DNA of 41,330 nt from a virus. A program made the translations under genes and the position numbers. Within the stretch, counting starts at the first letter, position 1. Each line of letters starts with the position of its first letter. The stretch spans positions 1 through 41,330 of the IMG/VR virus record IMGVR_UViG_3300044986_000457. One strand, 5' to 3'. The notes below the pieces were generated by a model. It was not told where the DNA came from, made no database searches, and saw nothing but the letters and a program-made list of their open reading frames with translations. Below, piece by piece: positions 37,783 through 41,330 of the stretch.

Positions 37783-38277
37783 TCACGATAACGAGTACGC
37801 AACTTCCACTTTCTTGAACTTTCCGACAATCACCCGCCAGTCGATCACGGTGCCGCGTCTTGGTCGGTATCCAATCCTCGCACCCTTGCGGGCATTCTCC
37901 TCGGACTTGAGGTACTGGAGGTTTCCGGGGCGGTGCTTCCCTCCCCGTGCGAGGGGACGAATGTGATCGACCTGATACCCATCAGGGCAAAGACGGTAGA
38001 TCATGGTGACGAGCGCGGCATCTTCCGGAGACAGGTGCGTGTCCCGTTTACGCGCCCTCCGTGCCGCCTCCGTGGCCCGCCTGTTCCGGCGGTGCCGTTC
38101 TTGGTTCGCGTCCTGCCAAGCCCGCACGGAGGCTTTGCGCCGCCCTGCGTGGCGTTCCACATACCTCCGCGAGTAGACGCGGTGCGCCTCGGCGTGGCCG
38201 GAACGGCATCGGTCGCACCTGCACCCCTTCCGGTAGGCGACGAGCACGGTGTTCTCGGGATGGATGCAGTCAGACAT
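37783..38277 (-). CDS. HNH endonuclease with N-terminal GCRC Cys motif
   Basis: A 164-residue protein. The C-terminal HNH motif is YQVDHIRPLARGGKHRPGN followed by LQYL. The N-terminus has YRKGCRCDRCRSGHAEAHRV, a GCRCxxC motif, and the middle is very Arg-rich. HNH enzymes of this type act in phage packaging or as homing-like nucleases; with the terminase on the other strand, a role in packaging is possible. The start ATG 38277 overlaps the previous gene by 8 bases. It is the last gene of the recombination operon. Confidence 0.8.
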   Translation of the reverse strand: MSDCIHPENTVLVAYRKGCRCDRCRSGHAEAHRVYSRRYVERHAGRRKASVRAWQDANQERHRRNRRATEAARRARKRDTHLSPEDAALVTMIYRLCPDGYQVDHIRPLARGGKHRPGNLQYLKSEENARKGARIGYRPRRGTVIDWRVIVGKFKKVEVAYSLS

Positions 38278-38692
38278 ACCGGAACCTGTCGATGGGAATG
38301 TGCAGCACCGCCTCGGTGTCCATCGGATCGTTCCGGTCGGTGCGACCGCCGTGCGCGACAAGCCCGTTCGACATGGCCTCGGGGATCATCGCGTACCCAG
38401 TGCGATCCTGCCACGACACGACGAGGACGGCGGCGACCGAGCGTTCGTCCGCCTCGCGCCTCATGTCCTCCATCTTCCGAAGCGAGATCATGTAGGTCGG
38501 GTAGGTGGACGAATTGCACAGGCGGCACTTGACCTCCGCGATGGCGACCACCTGCCCATCGCGCACCACCTCGTAGTCCCACGCGCAGAGCGGCGGAGTC
38601 TCCCGTGCGTCCGTCCCGGTGGCGGCGCACACGCGGGCCATCGCCGTGCGCTGCCTTGCCCGGTCGTGTTGGGTTTCGTACCTCGGCCTCAT
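38270..38692 (-). CDS. PD-(D/E)XK-like nuclease
   Basis: A 140-residue protein with DYEVVRDGQVVAIAEVKCR, a D...(E)xK-type catalytic strand, then YPTYMISLRKMEDMRREADE and VAAVLVVSWQDRTGYAMI. The pattern agrees with small phage PD-(D/E)XK nucleases, probably acting on branched or replicating DNA beside RusA. ATG 38692 overlaps the RusA stop (ATGA); longer frames are rejected because they cross that gene. Confidence 0.6.
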   Translation of the reverse strand: MRPRYETQHDRARQRTAMARVCAATGTDARETPPLCAWDYEVVRDGQVVAIAEVKCRLCNSSTYPTYMISLRKMEDMRREADERSVAAVLVVSWQDRTGYAMIPEAMSNGLVAHGGRTDRNDPMDTEAVLHIPIDRFRYV

Positions 38693-39108
38693 GCCCTGTC
38701 GATCCTTATGACGACCGCCCGGTCGCAAAGGCGGGCGGCGCGTTCCGTGCGGAAGGTGATCGACCGGACGACCGAATCGTCGTGCCACACGCCCGCGTCG
38801 GTCAGCCCGTCGATGTACGCCTTGGTGCGTCCGCCGATGTTGTCGGGGTCGGGGAGTCGGCCCCGACCGCGCCATGTCACGGTCAGGGCCGCTCCCTCCA
38901 CCTTCTGCCACGATGCGAATGCCCGCATCTCCTCCGTGGCGAGCGTCGCCGCCACATGGCGGTCGTGTTTCGCCGCCCGGTGACGCACCCGCCAGTGGCA
39001 TCGTGCGTTCGCTCCGGGCATCATCGGCGGCGGCAAAATCAGGACGAGGCTGTCAGCAGTTCCGTCGTTTCGTCCGCGGTCAGCCAGTCCATGATCTTCT
39101 CGGCGCAT
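38689..39108 (-). CDS. rusA: RusA-like Holliday junction resolvase
   Basis: The family motif LPDPDNIGGRTKAYIDGLTD with AGVWHDDSVV is present, with the conserved Asp residues of RusA. An N-terminal strand LVLILPPP and HWRVRHR fit the fold. The start is uncertain: ATG 39108 has AAGG upstream and keeps the first strand (139 residues) but overlaps the gene before by 70 bases. ATG 39024 would cut the strand. RusA resolves junctions formed by the RecE/ERF pathway. Confidence 0.75.
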   Translation of the reverse strand: MRREDHGLADRGRNDGTADSLVLILPPPMMPGANARCHWRVRHRAAKHDRHVAATLATEEMRAFASWQKVEGAALTVTWRGRGRLPDPDNIGGRTKAYIDGLTDAGVWHDDSVVRSITFRTERAARLCDRAVVIRIDRA

Positions 39109-39398
39109 TCCCTTGCCTTTCGTGATGGCATCGCCATGCCCTTGTCCTCGACCGTGATCGACCGGGATCTGTTCCCGTTCGTCAGCGTGATCGTCGTGAA
39201 GCGTTGGTCGAACAGCCCGCCGTTGCGAACGAGCGTAGCCATCGCCCGGTCGTTCGTCTCGGTGATCGCCTGCGCGACGGCAAGCGCATAGATCGACGGG
39301 CATTCGATGTCGGCATGGACGGGGAAGTCGGCCAGCCCCTCCATGATGATCCGGCCCTCATCGAACCAAGCGATTCGTATGTTCCAGTGTGGATTCAT
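39039..39398 (-). CDS. Unknown protein in the recombination operon (119 residues)
   Basis: Mixed alpha/beta with WNIRIAWFDEGRIIMEGLAD, SIYALAVAQAITETNDRAMA and a basic SRKARECAEKIMDWL helix. No family is recognised. ATG 39398 overlaps the previous gene by 41 bases; TTG 39407 behind AGAAGG is an alternative. Confidence 0.6.
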   Translation of the reverse strand: MNPHWNIRIAWFDEGRIIMEGLADFPVHADIECPSIYALAVAQAITETNDRAMATLVRNGGLFDQRFTTITLTNGNRSRSITVEDKGMAMPSRKARECAEKIMDWLTADETTELLTASS

Positions 39399-39678
39399 CG
39401 GGTTCAAAAACCTTCTTGTTGTTGCGGCAAACGCTCTTTCCTTCGAGCGCGTCCATGCGGTAGTTCTGGAAGTTCCCGAGAAGCCTGCGGGCGCGTCGCG
39501 CCTGCATCCCCCTCGGGGTGTTCGCCGCCTGTTGCAGAACCATCAGCAGCAGCAGCACGATCTCGTCAAGGGAGGCGGCGATCTGATGCGCCTTCGCCTC
39601 CCGGTGTTCTGACGCTATGCGGAGTTTCTTCTGCAACGCGATGTTGTGTTCAAGGTCTTCCCGGCTGTGGTAGATCAT
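39358..39678 (-). CDS. Helical protein of unknown function (106 residues)
   Basis: Mostly helical, with LEHNIALQKKLRIASEHREA, a Leu-rich LDEIVLLLLMVLQQAAN and a basic GMQARRARRLLGNFQNYRMD. No family is recognised. GGGAGGCGACG precedes ATG 39678. The hydrophobic stretch is probably a buried helix, not a membrane span. Confidence 0.6.
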   Translation of the reverse strand: MIYHSREDLEHNIALQKKLRIASEHREAKAHQIAASLDEIVLLLLMVLQQAANTPRGMQARRARRLLGNFQNYRMDALEGKSVCRNNKKVFEPDESTLEHTNRLVR

Positions 39679-39850
39679 CGTCGCCTCCCTTGGCGTTTAG
39701 CCCATCTGCCCGCATCCCGAGCGCGATGAACCTTTCGATCAGTTCCTTGATCGGACGGCCTTCCTTTGCCGCCATTTCCCTGATCTCCGCGATCAACGCC
39801 GCGGAGATCCACACGCTTCCGTTCACGCGATGCCAGTTCTTGCTCGGCAT
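39650..39850 (-). CDS. Ribbon-helix-helix-like DNA-binding protein
   Basis: A 66-residue protein: a short strand GSVWIS, then helices AALIAEIREMAAKEG and RPIKELIERFIALGM, as in Arc/CopG-type regulators. TGATG coupling and GGGGGGAAGGG support ATG 39850. It lies in the same frame as the helix-turn-helix reading that begins at 40213. It could regulate the operon. Confidence 0.6.
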   Translation of the reverse strand: MPSKNWHRVNGSVWISAALIAEIREMAAKEGRPIKELIERFIALGMRADGLNAKGGDDDLPQPGRP

Positions 39851-40213
39851 CAGCCCTTCCCCCCGTACTCCATTCGTTCCCGCAGTGCATCGTTCTCCGA
39901 CACCAGCGCCGTGTTGCGGTGCGCCAGCATGTCCGCAGCCGCCTTCTCCTTGCGGAGATCCATGAGCAGCCGCTCCAGTTCCTTCGCCGCATCCCGGCAG
40001 ACCTCGTCGCCTCGGTCGGCCCGACGCCAAAGGCTTGCCAACAGGTCGGCCATCCTTGCCGATTCGAGCATGAGTCCTCCTCAAGTGGATCCTAGAAACC
40101 GTGGTCGTGCTGCACTTGAACTGCCGTGCGATGTCAGCGACCTTCATCCCGGAGTCAACGAGACTCCGTATCTGAACGACATATTCGGGCGGCAGTGGCG
40201 TGGTCTTGTTCAC
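39650..40213 (-). CDS. Helix-turn-helix reading frame that runs on into the RHH gene
   Basis: The GTG start at 40213 overlaps the previous stop (GTGA). Residues 1-50 form a clear helix-turn-helix (SGMKVADIARQFKCSTTTVS). After about residue 55 the sequence becomes Gly/Arg low complexity while another gene (39850-40071) is read in a different frame. No stop occurs before the RHH gene. Either a long fusion of HTH, linker and RHH is made, or the HTH gene has lost its stop. Only the HTH part is well supported. Confidence 0.4.
   Translation of the reverse strand: MNKTTPLPPEYVVQIRSLVDSGMKVADIARQFKCSTTTVSRIHLRRTHARIGKDGRPVGKPLASGRPRRRGLPGCGEGTGAAAHGSPQGEGGCGHAGAPQHGAGVGERCTAGTNGVRGEGLMPSKNWHRVNGSVWISAALIAEIREMAAKEGRPIKELIERFIALGMRADGLNAKGGDDDLPQPGRP
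39850..40071 (-). CDS. Coiled-coil protein nested in the HTH-RHH frame
   Basis: 73 residues with continuous heptad-like helix (KELERLLMDLRKEKAAADML, then NTALVSENDALRERMEYGG). AGGAGGACTC before ATG 40071 is an excellent ribosome site, and the stop couples to the RHH start (TGATG). No family is recognised. Confidence 0.65.
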   Translation of the reverse strand: MLESARMADLLASLWRRADRGDEVCRDAAKELERLLMDLRKEKAAADMLAHRNTALVSENDALRERMEYGGKG

Positions 40214-40413
40214 AGTCCAGCCTTCTTCCGTGCGGCGGCGAGCATCTCGTCACCGATCCACTCGCGGTACAGGCCGAGCATCCGGTTTGCCGACGAGAGA
40301 TCGTCGCGCAAGTTCGCTATCTCGTCCATCGCGGCGACGATCGTTGCCTTGTCGCGCGGAGTGACGTTCTCGATCCGTGCGAGCCGTTCAAGGATTTCCG
40401 CCTTGCCTTGCAT
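40210..40413 (-). CDS. Small coiled-coil protein (67 residues)
   Basis: Helical, with AEILERLARIENVTPRDKAT and EIANLRDDLSSANRMLGLYR. No family is recognised. GGAGCGCGAAG precedes ATG 40413, and the gene overlaps the Cys-motif gene by 26 bases. Confidence 0.6.
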   Translation of the reverse strand: MQGKAEILERLARIENVTPRDKATIVAAMDEIANLRDDLSSANRMLGLYREWIGDEMLAAARKKAGL

Positions 40414-40705
40414 CTTCGCGCTCCTTGCGTCGTTTCCTGTACCTCGCCACCGCGTCGGCCTGTCCTCGGCAGCAGCGAACGCACCTGCACCCGTATTGAT
40501 ACCCGGTGTACGGCTTGTTCTCCGGGAAGGAGCAGGAACGGCGAGATGTCAGTTTCGCCGCCCTGCTTGCCTTCCTGCGGTGGATCGTCGCGTAGCACCG
40601 CTCCCGCAGGGCATCCGTGCATACCGAGCATCGGCAACCGTGCCGATACGAGTAGTTGCAGGAGTACCCGCTGACCGGGCAATACTTCTTCTTCTTCTTT
40701 GCCAT
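40388..40705 (-). CDS. Double GCRC Cys-motif protein
   Basis: A 105-residue, very basic protein beginning MAKKKKKYC. Two units of one motif are present: YRHGCRCSVCTDALRERCYA near residue 20 and YQYGCRCVRCCRGQADAVAR near residue 69. Each is followed by an Arg-rich helix. The same motif starts the HNH protein at 37783-38277. Zinc and nucleic-acid binding are plausible. It starts 8 bases after the ERF stop. Confidence 0.65.
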   Translation of the reverse strand: MAKKKKKYCPVSGYSCNYSYRHGCRCSVCTDALRERCYATIHRRKASRAAKLTSRRSCSFPENKPYTGYQYGCRCVRCCRGQADAVARYRKRRKEREDARQGGNP

Positions 40706-40713
40706 TGGTCACT

Positions 40714-41330
40714 TCAGAACGGGATTTCGGAATCGGGTTCGCTGCCGGGTTCCGCGGGCGGGGCGGTGCGGACCTGTACGATGCGGGGAGGAGCGCCCTC
40801 CTTCTTCGCGGCCTCGGTGATGGCCCACAGGACGCTGCCCTTGGATGCCTTGACCGTGCCGAACAGGGCGGTGTCCCACACGAAATAGGTGTCACCGTTC
40901 TCGTCCTTGACCTTCACGAACGGGGCGGAGTTCTTTCCCGCGACGCCCTCGTCAATGTACTTCGGGACGATCTCGACCCACTCGCCGTCCGCGGCTGCGA
41001 CGGATTCCTGACGCGGCTTCGGCGCGACCGTCACGGGTGCGGCAACCGGGGCGGGCGCGGGCGCGGGCGCGGGCGCACCACGGGCCTCGGACGGGCGGAA
41101 CGGCTCGCGGCGCGGCTCGGGCTTGCGCTCGGTGCGGTCGCGGCGGTCGCCCTCTCCGTCATCGTCCTCGTCCCCGACGATCCCGACGATCGCGGCGAGA
41201 GCGTAGCGGCGCAGGTAGGTGATCGCGCTTCCCATCTGCTGCACCGTCGCGTTGTTCGGGAGCGGGAACATCGCCGTGTCCTCGACCAACTGGCCCGACG
41301 AGTGGATCAGCGCGGTCGTGACGGTCACCT
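40714..41330 (-). CDS. erf: ERF-family protein, C-terminal part (right-hand copy)
   Basis: This is the C-terminal 205 codons of the same gene found at 1-762, here with its true end (EPGSEPDSEIPF). It runs off the right edge without its own start: the ATG at 41328 is an inner Met. Compared with the left copy it differs by one Val/Ala change and one extra Ala-Pro pair, and is otherwise silent. Joined at the overlap, the two give one ERF gene of about 270 residues. Confidence 0.85.
   Translation of the reverse strand, partial: VTVTTALIHSSGQLVEDTAMFPLPNNATVQQMGSAITYLRRYALAAIVGIVGDEDDDGEGDRRDRTERKPEPRREPFRPSEARGAPAPAPAPAPVAAPVTVAPKPRQESVAAADGEWVEIVPKYIDEGVAGKNSAPFVKVKDENGDTYFVWDTALFGTVKASKGSVLWAITEAAKKEGAPPRIVQVRTAPPAEPGSEPDSEIPF
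40765..41330. repeat. Right copy of the diverged terminal overlap
   Basis: Partner of bases 1-560, with 20 substitutions and a 6-base insertion. Its last 127 bases are identical to positions 434-560. Removing one copy gives a closed map of about 40.77 kb. Confidence 0.9.

Noticed and set aside
1-41330. Integrase or repressor-based lysogeny module
   Set aside because: No tyrosine or serine recombinase and no CI-type repressor is recognisable. The tRNA-like fragment alone is not enough.
1-41330. CRISPR array
   Set aside because: No regularly spaced direct repeats of 20-40 bases with unique spacers were seen.

Overview
The window is essentially one complete genome of a short-tailed, double-stranded DNA phage (podovirus-like). 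It comes from a GC-rich, Gram-negative-type host: sampled lines run near 65% GC, there is a lipobox protein, Shine-Dalgarno sites are strong, and sigma70-like promoters are present. I cannot name the host. The last 566 bases repeat the first 560 at about 96% identity, and the minus-strand operon continues smoothly across the ends. The real molecule is therefore best read as a circularly closed map of about 40.77 kb, assembled from a mixed population.

Layout on that map. (1) Recombination operon, minus strand, running from about 1.66 kb leftward through the contig ends to 37.78 kb: a RecE-type exonuclease, an ERF single-strand annealing protein, small Cys-motif, coiled-coil and DNA-binding proteins, a RusA-like resolvase, a PD-(D/E)XK-like nuclease and an HNH nuclease. 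(2) At 1.7-4.1 kb, an HExxH protein and a metallophosphoesterase (minus) stand back to back with a DUF1376-type replication gene (plus), driven by abutting divergent promoters. (3) Structural operon, minus strand, 31.8 to 4.06 kb: small and large terminase, a chain of tiny lysine-rich proteins, portal, scaffold, major capsid protein, decoration protein, head-tail adaptor, receptor-binding and tail-fibre proteins, a small membrane/lysis cluster, tail nozzle, three internal-virion-type proteins and a 2392-residue giant protein. (4) Early operon, plus strand, 31.9 to 37.4 kb: fifteen small genes, most of unknown function, one resembling a sliding clamp and one secreted. It ends at a strong intrinsic terminator.

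No DNA or RNA polymerase, integrase, repressor or endolysin is recognisable, so replication and transcription probably use host enzymes, as in lambda-like minimal systems. Genes are tightly packed, with repeated ATGA, GTGA, TGATG and TAATG stop-start couplings.

The most unusual signals are non-coding. A nearly invariant leader, GGAGACTCTGCC, sits directly in front of the start codon of five early genes, with close variants at others. Its exact reverse complement lies just before the operon's terminator, which looks like a built-in antisense regulator. A roughly 75-80 bp element with GCATGC repeats, ACAACC repeats and C-tracts occurs in both the replication gene and the large terminase gene, partly read in different frames. 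A lower-GC module of about 300 codons sits inside the giant protein gene.
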